A stretch of 64,000 nt of DNA, from the NCBI GenBank assembly GCA_030407085.1, contig CM059582.1:1116001-1180000 (forward strand), given 5' to 3'. The DNA is from Trichopria drosophilae (lineage: Eukaryota > Arthropoda > Insecta > Hymenoptera > Diapriidae). How positions within the stretch are numbered: position 1 is the first letter of the stretch; every line of letters begins with the position of its first letter. Made by a program: the position numbers and the translations under genes. Below the pieces are notes generated by a model. That model was not told the origin of the DNA and ran no database searches. It saw only the letters and a program-made list of their open reading frames with translations. Below, one piece after another: positions 9,200 to 19,616 of this stretch.

Positions 9200-10237
9200 A
9201 TGTTACCCACGGTTAACAACAACATAGTTATCGCACTTGATGCTATGGGAGGGGATTTTGCACCCCTTTCCGTAATTCAGGGTGCTAGTTTTTTCTTGGA
9301 TAATCTTGTTGACCCAGGTGTTGAAGTTTTTTTTCATATTTATGGAGATCAGGAAGAAATATCTCCTTTGCTTTCAAAATACAAAAAAGTAAGCGATAAC
9401 TCCGAATTTACCCATTGCTCTGATAATGTTCTTCCAAGTGATAAACCCTCTTTTGCACTGAGACATCGCAAAGATTCAAGTATGAAGGCAGCTGTTGAAG
9501 CAGTGAAAAAAGGTAAAGCTTTTGGGATGGTGTCTTCAGGCAACACTGGAGCATTGATGGCTATCTCCAGATTTATTTTAGGAACATTACCCAATATCTA
9601 TCGTCCTGCTATTGCATCTATCTGTCCAACTAAGACAAAAAGCTTTGCATTGCTTGATCTTGGTGCAAATGTTGACTGTGATACTGACTCATTATTTCAA
9701 TTTGCATTAATGGGGAGTATATTTGTAAAAATAGCATTAAAAGTTGAAAATCCTGAAGTCGCTTTGCTAAACATTGGTACAGAAGAAGTGAAAGGTACTG
9801 ACTCAGTAAGAGGAGCTTTTGAGTTACTCAAAAATGCTCCAAGTATTAACTTCAAAGGATATATAGAGGCAAGTGAATTTTTAGATGGTAATATAGACGT
9901 AATTGTTGCTGATGGTTTTGTTGGTAATGTAATGCTCAAGACAGCTGAGGCAACTGCTGGTACTTTTATCAGTCTAATAAAACAGGAAGTATTTAATTCA
10001 TGGATGACAAAAATGCTTGTCGGCATATTGTTGAAACCCAAGCTAAATAAAGCATTAGAGCGTTTTAATCCTAAAATTAGAAGTGGAGCTATGTTTTTAG
10101 GGCTAAATGGTATCATTATAAAGAGCCATGGAAATTCTGATGCTATTTCTTTTGCTCACGCTATAAAATTTGCAGTAAATGCAATCAGTGAAAATTTAAA
10201 CCAGAAGATAATTAACGGGGTAAGTCATATTGAATAA
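9200..10237 (+). CDS. plsX: phosphate acyltransferase PlsX
   Basis: PlsX converts acyl-ACP to acyl-phosphate, the first step of phosphatidic acid synthesis by the PlsX/PlsY route. The protein has 345 residues and the N-terminal family signature IALDAMGGDFAP. Further conserved segments are MVSSGNTGALMAIS, LLDLGANVDC and DVIVADGFVGNVMLKT. The ATG at 9200 follows the rpmF stop closely (an out-of-frame ATG lies at 9195). It is the second gene of rpmF-plsX-fabH and overlaps fabH by 8 bp. Confidence 0.95.
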   Translation: MLPTVNNNIVIALDAMGGDFAPLSVIQGASFFLDNLVDPGVEVFFHIYGDQEEISPLLSKYKKVSDNSEFTHCSDNVLPSDKPSFALRHRKDSSMKAAVEAVKKGKAFGMVSSGNTGALMAISRFILGTLPNIYRPAIASICPTKTKSFALLDLGANVDCDTDSLFQFALMGSIFVKIALKVENPEVALLNIGTEEVKGTDSVRGAFELLKNAPSINFKGYIEASEFLDGNIDVIVADGFVGNVMLKTAEATAGTFISLIKQEVFNSWMTKMLVGILLKPKLNKALERFNPKIRSGAMFLGLNGIIIKSHGNSDAISFAHAIKFAVNAISENLNQKIINGVSHIE

Positions 10238-11186
10238 AAGTTTCATATTGAGCACTGGTTCTTACCTGCCAAAAAAAATTTTGAGTAATAACGAAATTGC
10301 ATCGACGGTTGAAACAAACGATAAATGGATAAGGCAAAGAACAGGAATAGTTCAAAGACATATAGCAGATGAAGGAGAACTAACGTCAGATTTAGCTGTT
10401 AATGCAGCGAAAAATGCTATAGAAAAAGCGAAAATTTCAATAGATGAAATTGGTTTGATCGTAGTTGCAACAACAACACCTGACAAAACTTTTCCTAGCT
10501 GTGCAACGATTATACAAAGTAAATTAAAGTGTAAAAACGCATTTGCTTTTGATGTACAGGCAGCATGCTCCGGTTTTATATATGCAGTTACAGTTGCTGA
10601 TTCACTTATAAAGTCTAACGATAGAATTAAATACGCGCTTGTTATTGGTGCTGAAATAATGTCTAGGATTGTTGATTGGGAAGATAGGTCAACTTGTGTA
10701 CTCTTTGGTGATGGTGCTGGTGCAGTGATAATGAAATCAGAAATGAGTAGCAGTAGCATTATATCAACAAACTTACACTCTGATGGCAATGTGGACTTAT
10801 TATGTACAAACGGAGGAATATCCTCTACTCGTGATTCTGGAAAGATACTTATGAATGGAAGAGAAGTGTTTAAACATGCAGTAGAGAAATTAACAGCCTC
10901 AGTAGAGGAAACTCTAAAATGCAATAGTTTGAAGATTACTGATATTGACTGGTTAATTCCCCATCAAGCAAACATTCGCATTATTGAAGCAGTAGTAAAG
11001 AAATTAGACTTTCCTATAGAAAAAGCAATTAATACAGTTGATAAGCATGCAAACACCTCAGCAGCGTCAATTCCACTAGCCTTGGACTATGCAGTACAAG
11101 AATCAAAAATAAAGTCGGGAAATCTGATATTGCTGATTTCAATAGGTGCAGGTTTAGCCTGGGGTTCTGTGTTACTGCGCTATTAG
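10230..11186 (+). CDS. fabH: beta-ketoacyl-ACP synthase III FabH
   Basis: FabH condenses acetyl-CoA with malonyl-ACP to start type II fatty acid synthesis. The 318 residues contain the catalytic cysteine in DVQAACSGFIYA (near residue 110), the active histidine in WLIPHQANIRI and the asparagine in HANTSAASIP, completing the Cys-His-Asn triad. The start is TTG 10230, which overlaps the plsX stop; acggggtaag upstream is a plausible ribosome binding site. It ends the rpmF-plsX-fabH operon and is followed by tRNA-Arg. Confidence 0.95.
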   Translation: MNKSFILSTGSYLPKKILSNNEIASTVETNDKWIRQRTGIVQRHIADEGELTSDLAVNAAKNAIEKAKISIDEIGLIVVATTTPDKTFPSCATIIQSKLKCKNAFAFDVQAACSGFIYAVTVADSLIKSNDRIKYALVIGAEIMSRIVDWEDRSTCVLFGDGAGAVIMKSEMSSSSIISTNLHSDGNVDLLCTNGGISSTRDSGKILMNGREVFKHAVEKLTASVEETLKCNSLKITDIDWLIPHQANIRIIEAVVKKLDFPIEKAINTVDKHANTSAASIPLALDYAVQESKIKSGNLILLISIGAGLAWGSVLLRY

Positions 11187-11328
11187 ACTTCCTATTACCC
11201 ATGCTTCTTTTTTCTCAGTTTTATCGTTACATGCCGTACTGACAAAGTTTTGAGATATTATCACAAACATTATATTCACAAGAAATACTTGACTTCACGT
11301 GTACTAAGAAGCATTTTATATATGATGT

Positions 11329-11402
11329 GTGCCCGTAGCTCAGTTGGATAGAGCAACAGCCTTCTAAGCTGTGGGTCGTGGGTTCGAATCCTACCGGGCA
11401 CA
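11329..11402 (+). tRNA. tRNA-Arg (anticodon TCT)
   Basis: The 74-nt cloverleaf has acceptor stem GTGCCCG paired with CGGGCAC plus discriminator A, D-arm GCTCAGTTGGATAGAGC, anticodon stem ACAGC/GCTGT around loop CTTCTAA, and T-arm with GTTCGAATC. The anticodon TCT reads AGA and AGG, common arginine codons in AT-rich genomes. The CCA end is not encoded. Confidence 0.95.
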
Positions 11403-11410
11403 TTCTTCTA

Positions 11411-12361
11411 TCAATGCTTTCTATAAATTTTCAAGTATTCTGGTACCACATTTTCAATTGCTAGTGGTCTAATTTTCATTGTTCCGAGATCATCTGACTT
11501 TTCGATTGAACTATTCATCATAACTTTCACCTGATCTCGAGTAAGTATAGGGCTTGCATCTCCGGTTATAGGTTTTAACAGCACAGAAACAACTTTACTT
11601 TCTAAGAAAAAGGCTATCAATCTTGCCATTGGAAAAGGTACATTGATCAGTAGACACTTTCTGTTAGTCACATTCAGAATAAACTTTAATAAGCTTTTAA
11701 AAGAGTAAACTTTTGGTCCACCTATATTATAAATTTTTTTATCTTGCTTGTTAAAGCTGATAATACGATATACCACTTCAGCTAAGTTTGTTACACATAT
11801 CGGCTGAAATTTCGTTATTCCACTACCGATTAACGGCAAAAAAGGAAGAATTGTTGCTAATCTTGCAAATTTATTGAAGAAACTATCTTCTTTACCGAAT
11901 ACAAGACTTGGCTTAATTATTATTGCCCCCTGAAATGCTGAAGTTACAGCTTTTTCACCTTCTAATTTACTTTGGGCGTATCTTGACAGCTTACTATTTT
12001 CTATTCCCATGGCAGAAAAATGTATCATCATGTATACACTTTTTATTTGCGCAGCTTTTGCTATTCTTTCAGCTACTCCAACATGAACATCATAGAAATC
12101 GTGCTTTCTTGTCTCATATAGTATTCCTACTAAATTTATAACAACATCACACCCCTCCATACTTTCTAAAATTGATTTTTCATTAAAAAAATCTCCTTCA
12201 ATTATTGATATTTGTCCTAAATTTCCACATAACTTCAGACAAGCAGCTTTTTCCTGATCACGAGTAAATATTCTTATTAAATAACCCACCGCTGCCAAGC
12301 GTCTTACGATGTGTTTTCCTATAAATCCCGTTCCACCAAAAATAACTATACGTTTTATCAC
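11411..12361 (-). CDS. NDUFA9-like NAD-binding complex I-associated protein (SDR family)
   Basis: This is an atypical short-chain dehydrogenase fold with N-terminal Rossmann motif IVIFGGTGFIGKHIVRRL and the NDUFA9-type segments VINLVGILYE, YAQSKLEGE and IIIKPSLVFGKEDSFFNKFA. Relatives in mitochondria are the 39-kDa accessory subunit of complex I; alphaproteobacterial copies are usually annotated as complex I NDUFA9 subunit family. I prefer GTG 12361 because ggaag precedes it at the right distance; an upstream TTG (12376) would add five residues. It lies 48 bp downstream of murF on the same strand. Enzymatic activity is unlikely, and a structural or assembly role is inferred from the family. 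Confidence 0.85.
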   Translation of the reverse strand: MIKRIVIFGGTGFIGKHIVRRLAAVGYLIRIFTRDQEKAACLKLCGNLGQISIIEGDFFNEKSILESMEGCDVVINLVGILYETRKHDFYDVHVGVAERIAKAAQIKSVYMMIHFSAMGIENSKLSRYAQSKLEGEKAVTSAFQGAIIIKPSLVFGKEDSFFNKFARLATILPFLPLIGSGITKFQPICVTNLAEVVYRIISFNKQDKKIYNIGGPKVYSFKSLLKFILNVTNRKCLLINVPFPMARLIAFFLESKVVSVLLKPITGDASPILTRDQVKVMMNSSIEKSDDLGTMKIRPLAIENVVPEYLKIYRKH

Positions 12362-12409
12362 AGTTAAAACTTCCAATAACTTAACTTTAAATTAATACAA
12401 TAGTTTTAT

Positions 12410-13786
12410 TTAATATTCTATTGTGAATTTCTGCATTATAAGGTCCATTCTCATTCCATGAGAACCTTTAACTAAAATTACATCATTACCTTGAACAATA
12501 TTAGCTAAATTACTTTTCAATTTGTTAGAATCATCGAAATGCATGCCTTTTATATTCTCCGGTAAAAGTTTATTCAATTCTAACATAAATTTACCAACCG
12601 TATGAACTTTATTCACATTTTGTTCTACTATAGAGTCAAGCAATTCTGTATGAAATACTATGCTTTCATTACCAAGTTCTAACATATCGCCAAGTAGTGC
12701 CACTTTTCTTAAATTAGAATATGCACCTAAAGTTCTTATTGCAGCCTTCATTGAAGTAGGGTTAGCATTATAGGAGTCGTTAATCAAATGTACTAATTTT
12801 CCATTGTATTTAGCTTGATGAACATTACCTCTACCTTCTGTTACAGTAAAATTCTCAAGTGCTAGTGGTAATTTAGATAAATCAAGTTCGAGACTTTGCA
12901 AAACTGCTGTAACAACTAATGCAGAGTATGCAAAATGTTCGCCTTTTACAGGTAAATTACAGTTCATAATTTGACCACTGTTCAGTTTGATTTTTAAATT
13001 TAGACCGTTATCGTCTCTTATTAGGTCTAACAAACAAACAGTAGCACTTTCATTCTTACCAAAGCTTACTACATTTCTGTTAGCATTTGATAAGAGATAA
13101 TCATAATGTTCATTATCCTTATTCAAAACCAAAGTACCATTATTTTTCATACCATGTAGAATTTCTAATTTCGCTTGCGCAATATCAAGTAGAGATGAAA
13201 AATTTTCAACATGCGCAGGTTCAATGTTGGTAATAACTGCAATATCCGGATTGCTAATCTCCGATAACTCTTTTATTTCACCAGCTCTACTCATTCCTAT
13301 TTCAAGGATTAAGTACTGGCAGTCTTCTGGCGCTTTTAGAATCGTAAAAGGCAATCCTATATTATTATTCAAGTTACCTTCATTTACATGAGATACTCCA
13401 TAATGCAACAAAACAGTGTTAAGCATATCTTTTGTAGTGGTTTTCCCAACACTACCTGTAATTGTGATAACTTTAGCATTAACAAGAATATTTCTAATGT
13501 AATATGATGCCATATTATGCAAAGCTTTTAGAGTATCTTGCACAATAATTAGAGGAAAATTTCTATATTTATCTTCGCTTACTACCGCAGCAACAGCTCC
13601 TTTTAAAAATGCTTCATGTAGAAAATCATGCCCATCAAATTTCTTTCCCTTGAGAGCAATAAATAAATCACCTTTTTTTATGCTTCTTGTATCCGTTGAA
13701 ATATTTGAGCTATATACCGAATTACAAACACCCTCCCCTCTTCCGCCAGTAGCATCGATAATATTATTTGCGTTCCATTTTAACAT
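12410..13786 (-). CDS. murF: UDP-N-acetylmuramoyl-tripeptide--D-alanyl-D-alanine ligase MurF
   Basis: MurF adds the D-Ala-D-Ala dipeptide to the cytoplasmic peptidoglycan precursor. The protein has 458 residues with the Mur ligase order: N-terminal substrate domain (IKKGDLFIALKGKKFDGHDF), central ATPase with VITITGSVGKTTTKDML near residue 108, LEIGMSRAGEI and VITNIEPAHVE, and the C-terminal ligase domain with HLINDSYNANPTSM. Wolbachia keeps lipid II synthesis, so an intact murF is expected. It is probably first in a leftward pair with the NDUFA9-like gene. Confidence 0.95.
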   Translation of the reverse strand: MLKWNANNIIDATGGRGEGVCNSVYSSNISTDTRSIKKGDLFIALKGKKFDGHDFLHEAFLKGAVAAVVSEDKYRNFPLIIVQDTLKALHNMASYYIRNILVNAKVITITGSVGKTTTKDMLNTVLLHYGVSHVNEGNLNNNIGLPFTILKAPEDCQYLILEIGMSRAGEIKELSEISNPDIAVITNIEPAHVENFSSLLDIAQAKLEILHGMKNNGTLVLNKDNEHYDYLLSNANRNVVSFGKNESATVCLLDLIRDDNGLNLKIKLNSGQIMNCNLPVKGEHFAYSALVVTAVLQSLELDLSKLPLALENFTVTEGRGNVHQAKYNGKLVHLINDSYNANPTSMKAAIRTLGAYSNLRKVALLGDMLELGNESIVFHTELLDSIVEQNVNKVHTVGKFMLELNKLLPENIKGMHFDDSNKLKSNLANIVQGNDVILVKGSHGMRMDLIMQKFTIEY

Positions 13787-13970
13787 AATTTATCTTTAAA
13801 GGTAATTTGAACAAGAAAAGCAGCAAAAATACTACATACTTTGGTAATGTACAAATAATGATTGCTATTTCTATAATTTCATCTTATAATAGATATACAA
13901 ACTTAAATATTTTCGTCTATAATTGGGTGTATTTTACTATCTGATTGTAGAAAGTGACTTGGAGGTGTGT

Positions 13971-14705
13971 ATGGCAAAAGATGAGTCAAATAAAAAGTCT
14001 ATTTTGGCTAAGATAAAAGGCGTGTTTTTCCTTGTGCCTAAAGCACTTATTTATCCTATAAAGAAACCGTTTGCTTCACTTCATCAATTGAAGCATGATG
14101 CTAAAGTTTCATTAAAAAACGCTGTGAGTGATGTGCCTAAAGAAGAAGAGAAATATGACCCACCTATAAAAACCACAGAAGCTAGCAAGTACCTTGGCAT
14201 ACAAATAACAAAACAAGAAAAAGGTAAGGTAAGTTTTTTAGCGTCAAGAACTTTAACGGGGGATATACCTTACTTGAGTCCAGAGAAATTAGATAAAATA
14301 AGGGAAGATCTGCCCAATATAACTATTTTTAGAGAAGAAAACAAAATTGTAATTGAAGTTGATGTTGAAAAGATTATCCAAGAAATAAAAGATAAAAATC
14401 TAGGTATGGATGAAAAAGTAATGAAAAAGTACGCTCTTGAAGGAATTTATAATAAGATTAATTGTGATCTTAAAAATTTGGCAAAAATTACTGGTGGAGA
14501 GTTTAAAGTTCACACAGATCGGAAATTGCTGTATGGTATTGCAGAAAAGTTGTATAGTGGATATGATAGTAAAAAGCAGAAGTCACAGGAAGTTGCAAGG
14601 CGTATGGATAAAGAAAAGTCATCAGAGAGAATTTTAAATAATTGGCAAAAAGCTATTAGACAAGATTTTGAAAGTTGTGAAAGCATAAGAGGTAAGGGGA
14701 AATAA
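13971..14705 (+). CDS. hypothetical protein, lysine-rich, 244 aa
   Basis: I place the start at ATG 13971 (MAKDESNKKSILAKIKG) because a strong ggaggtgtgt site stands directly before it; the frame is open about 48 bp further upstream without such a signal. The protein is hydrophilic and charged, with a modestly hydrophobic patch near residues 15-30 (GVFFLVPKALIYPI) and many lysines. I recognise no family. The next ORF begins 3 bp after its stop, so the two appear to form an operon that continues into the HIT and nuoA genes. Coding seems secure; function unknown. Confidence 0.7.
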   Translation: MAKDESNKKSILAKIKGVFFLVPKALIYPIKKPFASLHQLKHDAKVSLKNAVSDVPKEEEKYDPPIKTTEASKYLGIQITKQEKGKVSFLASRTLTGDIPYLSPEKLDKIREDLPNITIFREENKIVIEVDVEKIIQEIKDKNLGMDEKVMKKYALEGIYNKINCDLKNLAKITGGEFKVHTDRKLLYGIAEKLYSGYDSKKQKSQEVARRMDKEKSSERILNNWQKAIRQDFESCESIRGKGK

Positions 14706-14708
14706 ATT

Positions 14709-14990
14709 ATGGAGAGTGTTATGAAAGAAGTTCAAATAGAGGAAAGGTATCATAGTCTAACTGTTCCTGGAGATATGTATCATTTACAACCAGAAGTTAT
14801 TGCTGCAAGAAGGGCAAATAGAATAGAAACGTTTTCAAAAAAACACCAAATGGACTATGGGTCAGTTTTGCGTGGACAAGATATACAGCTAAAAGACGTT
14901 TCAAGTCTTGAAGATGCTTCTAGCGAAGCAGCAATAAGCTCACCTTCTACACCAAATCATAAGCAAAATAGAAGAGGACCAGGAATTTAA
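14709..14990 (+). CDS. hypothetical protein, 93 aa
   Basis: This small hydrophilic protein begins MESVMKEVQIEERYHSL, with a second possible start at ATG 14721. The tail is rich in serine, proline and asparagine (SSPSTPNHKQNRRGPG), as in unstructured regions. It begins 3 bp after the preceding hypothetical gene and ends 7 bp before the HIT gene. This compact spacing supports translation as part of one transcript. I recognise no family. Confidence 0.6.
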   Translation: MESVMKEVQIEERYHSLTVPGDMYHLQPEVIAARRANRIETFSKKHQMDYGSVLRGQDIQLKDVSSLEDASSEAAISSPSTPNHKQNRRGPGI

Positions 14991-14997
14991 TTAAAGT

Positions 14998-15366
14998 ATG
15001 GGTAGTACAGCTTATGATGACACTAATGTTTTTGCTAAGATATTAAGAGGTGAGTTGTCTTATGAGGAAATACATAAAAATGAAAATGTCCTAGCTTTTC
15101 GTGATAAGTATCCTGATGCACCAGTTCATATTCTAGTTATACCAAAAGCTCAATACATTTCATACGATGATTTTGTTCTGAAAGCTTCCGAAGAGGAAAT
15201 AGTAAGTTTTTTTAAAACTGTTAGAGAAATAGCACATAAATATAACTTAGAAAAAACAGGATATAGATTAGTTACTAATCACGGTAAAGATGGAGAGCAA
15301 GTTATACCGCACTTTCACATACATATTTTAGGTGGTAAAAGATTAGGAAAGCATGTAAATTCATAG
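14998..15366 (+). CDS. HIT family nucleotide-binding hydrolase (HinT-like)
   Basis: At 122 residues this matches the HinT branch of the histidine triad superfamily. The N-terminal DTNVFAKILRGELSYEEIHK and VLAFRDKYPDAPVHILVIPK segments are typical. The catalytic triad is visible as VIPHFHIHILGGKRLG near the C-terminus. HinT proteins hydrolyse nucleoside phosphoramidates and aminoacyl-adenylates in the cytoplasm. It sits 17 bp upstream of nuoA in the same direction, so it is likely in that transcript. Confidence 0.9.
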   Translation: MGSTAYDDTNVFAKILRGELSYEEIHKNENVLAFRDKYPDAPVHILVIPKAQYISYDDFVLKASEEEIVSFFKTVREIAHKYNLEKTGYRLVTNHGKDGEQVIPHFHIHILGGKRLGKHVNS

Positions 15367-15383
15367 TGTTATATGTTTTTTAA

Positions 15384-15737
15384 ATGAGTGAATATTTAAC
15401 CATATTAATTTTTATCTGTGTATCAATTGTAGTATCCTTTACTTTAGGTGTATTACCTATGTTTCTTGCAGTCAGTAACCCAGATGGTGAAAAGCTTTCT
15501 ACATATGAGTGTGGCTTTAATCCTTTATCAAGAGCCAGAAAAAGTTTCGACATAAAATTTTACTTAGTTGCAATATTGTTCATAATATTCGATTTAGAAA
15601 TTGCTTTTCTTTTTCCTTGGGCCGTTTCTTTATCTAAAATAAGCTATTACGGATTTTGGTCTATGATGATATTCCTTGCAATACTTACTATAGGCTTTAT
15701 TTATGAGTGGTGTAAAGGTGCGTTGGAATGGGAGTAA
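15384..15737 (+). CDS. nuoA: NADH-quinone oxidoreductase subunit A
   Basis: NuoA is a small membrane subunit of respiratory complex I. It has 117 residues with three hydrophobic helices. The family signature is [19 protein letters not shown] followed by [15 protein letters not shown], which carries conserved acidic residues. It overlaps nuoB by 10 bp in a nuoA-nuoB-nuoC cluster. The other complex I genes are not in this window, apart from accessory-type homologues. Confidence 0.95.
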   Translation: MSEYLTILIFICVSIVVSFTLGVLPMFLAVSNPDGEKLSTYECGFNPLSRARKSFDIKFYLVAILFIIFDLEIAFLFPWAVSLSKISYYGFWSMMIFLAILTIGFIYEWCKGALEWE

Positions 15738-16231
15738 ATTTATCTAATAGCGACTGGAATCGTTACAAAAAAGAAGGTTTTCTTATCACTAAATTTGGCG
15801 ATTTAATAGATTATATAATGAACTGGGCAAGGTCTGGTTCATTGTGGCCAATGACATTTGGTCTTGCATGTTGCGCAGTAGAGATGATGCACACTGCATC
15901 CAGTCGTTATGATCTTGATAGATATGGCATAATCTTTCGTGCAAGCCCAAGGCAAGCAGATGTTATGATTGTTGCTGGCACGTTAACTAATAAAATGGCA
16001 GCAGCATTGCGAAAAGTTTATGATCAAATGGCAGATCCCAAATACGTCGTTTCTATGGGAAGTTGTGCAAATGGCGGTGGCTATTATCATTATTCTTACT
16101 CAGTAGTCCGTGGTTGCGATAGAATTGTGCCAGTTGATGTGTATGTTCCTGGATGCCCTCCAACTGCTGAGGCTTTGCTATATGGAATGCTATGTCTACA
16201 AAATAAAATAAAACGAACTAAAAATATATAG
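15728..16231 (+). CDS. nuoB: NADH-quinone oxidoreductase subunit B
   Basis: NuoB holds iron-sulfur cluster N2, which passes electrons to quinone. The 167 residues show all cluster ligands: the adjacent cysteine pair in [12 protein letters not shown], a third in [15 protein letters not shown] and a fourth in [15 protein letters not shown]. The start ATG 15728 overlaps the end of nuoA, which indicates translational coupling, and nuoC begins 1 bp after its stop. Confidence 0.97.
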   Translation: MGVNLSNSDWNRYKKEGFLITKFGDLIDYIMNWARSGSLWPMTFGLACCAVEMMHTASSRYDLDRYGIIFRASPRQADVMIVAGTLTNKMAAALRKVYDQMADPKYVVSMGSCANGGGYYHYSYSVVRGCDRIVPVDVYVPGCPPTAEALLYGMLCLQNKIKRTKNI

Positions 16232-16232
16232 C

Positions 16233-16808
16233 ATGGATAAAACTGCAAAATACATACAAAAAAAGACTAAATGTGAATGTATTCAGAAAAATGATGGCAC
16301 TATTGTAATATATTCAGCTTTGAATGACATTGAAAATCACTTACTCTTTCTACGTGATGATAAAAAGTGTAGGCTGGAATTATTAGTTGACGTTTTTGGA
16401 GTTGATTACCCAGATAGAGAAAAACGTTTCGAGCTAATATACAATTTACTCAGCGTTGTACACAATATCAGAGTGCACATAAAGCTTCAGTTATGTGAAG
16501 GTGATATACCTCTAAGTGTAGCAAAAATATTTAACTCAGCTTCGTGGTTTGAGCGTGAAGTATTTGATATGTATGGAATAGAGTTTTCTGATCACCCAGA
16601 TTTACGTAGGATTTTAACGGATTATGGATTCAAAGGTCATTCAATGTTAAAAGATTTTCCTCTCACTGGCTACGAGGAAGTAAGATACGATATAGAGGCA
16701 AAAAAGGTTGTATATAATCCTATAGACTTACCACAAGATTTTCGTATGTTTGACAGCTTATCCCCTTGGGAAGGTAGGAAAGCCACAAAAGTAAATATAA
16801 AGGAGTAG
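16233..16808 (+). CDS. nuoC: NADH-quinone oxidoreductase subunit C
   Basis: NuoC is a peripheral-arm subunit (30-kDa homologue) of complex I, here 191 residues as a separate protein and not a NuoCD fusion. Conserved parts are LELLVDVFGVDYPDREKRFE, SASWFEREVFDMYGIEFSDH and RRILTDYGFKGHSMLKDFPL. It follows nuoB with a 1-bp gap and precedes mdh by 3 bp. A typical nuoD does not follow, so the rest of the complex is encoded elsewhere. Confidence 0.95.
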   Translation: MDKTAKYIQKKTKCECIQKNDGTIVIYSALNDIENHLLFLRDDKKCRLELLVDVFGVDYPDREKRFELIYNLLSVVHNIRVHIKLQLCEGDIPLSVAKIFNSASWFEREVFDMYGIEFSDHPDLRRILTDYGFKGHSMLKDFPLTGYEEVRYDIEAKKVVYNPIDLPQDFRMFDSLSPWEGRKATKVNIKE

Positions 16809-17762
<954 letters not shown>

Positions 17763-17787
17763 TAATCATTTTTAAGAGAAATTTATA

Positions 17788-18837
17788 ATGAAAGTTTATA
17801 GACACAATGCATCTGTAATAAGAGAAGCATTGAACTTCTGGAAGACAGAGAATTTTATAACAGAAGACCAAGCTGACAAATTAAGTAATAGTATAGAAAT
17901 CATTGGATTCGATTGGAGAAAACTTAGCGTATTGATTACACTATCTTCAATATTCTTCTTTTTCGTTGCATCAACTGGGTTTATAACAGAGCTAATAAAG
18001 TACTTTGAAAGTAATAAATAATGGTGAGCTTAGTTGTGGCAGCGGTAGATATTTTGTTTTATGGATTAGGAGCATACAGTAAAATAAAGTGGCCAAAAAA
18101 AATTTTATAGCAATAACGGATTGCTTTTCTTAGGAGTTTTATTTACCCCTTGTGCAATTCTAATATTTTTTGCTGCACTACATGGGAATGAAATTGAATT
18201 TAATGTTATAGGTAATTATTTTCCTAATGTGGTTTTTATCTCATGTATGCTATATGCTTTATTAGGTATTCTATTCAAGTCCGAATTAATTTGGTGTTTT
18301 GCGTTGGTCGCTCTTGTATGTTGGATAGGTACTAAAATAGATTATTATCTCGCATATATTGGTTTTCCATTAATATTTGTATTGTTTGGAAGTATTTTGG
18401 TTGGTATATCTGAGTTTTTGATAAAACAATGTTCAAAAATCACATTTTTATATAGAGTTACGTTGGTTGTTGGGTTATTTTATGTATTCACTGCTTTATT
18501 TATTATGTCAATAATTGGTAATTATGCCGACCTCAATTTAGAGTTTGAAATTAAACAATGTGAACTACTACATTGGCTATTAATTTTTACTGCAGCTACT
18601 TTAAGAGCAATTTATTATGGAATTAAATACAACAATCACGTTGTGTATAACTTTGGCGTGACTTTTTTGATAGTCAATCTGTACACTAAATATTTTGAAT
18701 ATTTCTGGAACAACACTCATATGTCGGTATTTTTCGCAATTCTAGGTATAAGTTTATGGATTATAGCTATAAAAGCTGAGAAAATTTTTAATATTAACTT
18801 AATTTATAACAAAGCTAATATAACAAAAGTGACTTAG
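17788..18837 (+). pseudogene. DUF2157-type membrane protein gene, frameshifted
   Basis: Three overlapping pieces form one former gene. Piece one (17788-18021) encodes an N-terminal cytoplasmic helix (FWKTENFITEDQADKL) and one membrane span and stops at TAA 18019-18021. Piece two continues in the -1 frame from ATG 18021 (MVSLVVAAVDILFYGLGAYS) and stops just after a run of eight A at about 18095-18102. Removing one A would join it to piece three (18121-18837), which encodes several more membrane spans. The N-terminal pattern followed by many helices fits the DUF2157 family of unknown function. The stop at 18837 overlaps the convergent tatD stop. Confidence 0.7.
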
Positions 18838-19616
18838 AATTTATAATCTAGTTTTGTAAACAGCCTAAAAAAATTATTTGTAGTTGTTTTTGCTACTTGT
18901 TTCGGCGATTCATTCCATAATTCTGCTAAACAATTCACAACATATTTCACCATTGCCGGTTCATTTTTTCTTCCTCTGTAAGGCTCAGGAGATAGATAAG
19001 GTGCATCAGTTTCAACTAAAACACGTTCACGTGGTACATTTTGTGCAATTTCTCTGAGTAAGCTCGCATTTTTAAAAGTAATAATTCCAGAAAATGAAAT
19101 GTATAATCCTAAGTCCATAGCTTTATAAGCAAGCTCCCTAGAAGAAGCAAAGCAATGCATTACTCCACTAAAAGCGTCTTTCTTCATTTCTGAATTTAAC
19201 ATATCAATCATCTCACTATCAGCATTTCTAGTGTGAATAACTAAAGGTAATCTCGTTACTCTTGCTGTTTCTATGTGTGATACAAAACTTTCTTTCTGAT
19301 AACTTTTGTTATCAGATTTATAAAAATCTAATCCGGTTTCACCGATACTAATTACCTTTTTGCCCTTAGTAAATTCAATCAATTCATCAACATTTATACA
19401 CTCACCTTTTTCCACAGTAGTATCAAGCGGATGTATACCAACGGAGCAGTAGACTTGATCATAGGATGAAGAGATTTTTAATAATTTAGGGATATCATTA
19501 ATGCTTATACATATGTTATGCAAAATTCTCACACCATCTTGCTCTGCTCTTGAAATTACCTTTGGTATTTCATCACCAGAAAAATAAATTAGATGACAAT
19601 GAGAATCAACTATCAT
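18834..19616 (-). CDS. tatD: TatD family metal-dependent hydrolase (deoxyribonuclease)
   Basis: The TatD family is made of metal-dependent TIM-barrel nucleases with 3'-5' exonuclease activity. At 260 residues the length is standard. Metal ligands and signatures are visible as IVDSHCHLIYF at the N-terminus, ISIGETGLDFY, LPLVIHTRNAD, GVMHCFASS and VLVETDAPYLSPEP. Its start overlaps the end of rppH by 11 bp, so the pair is coupled. Confidence 0.92.
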   Translation of the reverse strand: MIVDSHCHLIYFSGDEIPKVISRAEQDGVRILHNICISINDIPKLLKISSSYDQVYCSVGIHPLDTTVEKGECINVDELIEFTKGKKVISIGETGLDFYKSDNKSYQKESFVSHIETARVTRLPLVIHTRNADSEMIDMLNSEMKKDAFSGVMHCFASSRELAYKAMDLGLYISFSGIITFKNASLLREIAQNVPRERVLVETDAPYLSPEPYRGRKNEPAMVKYVVNCLAELWNESPKQVAKTTTNNFFRLFTKLDYKF

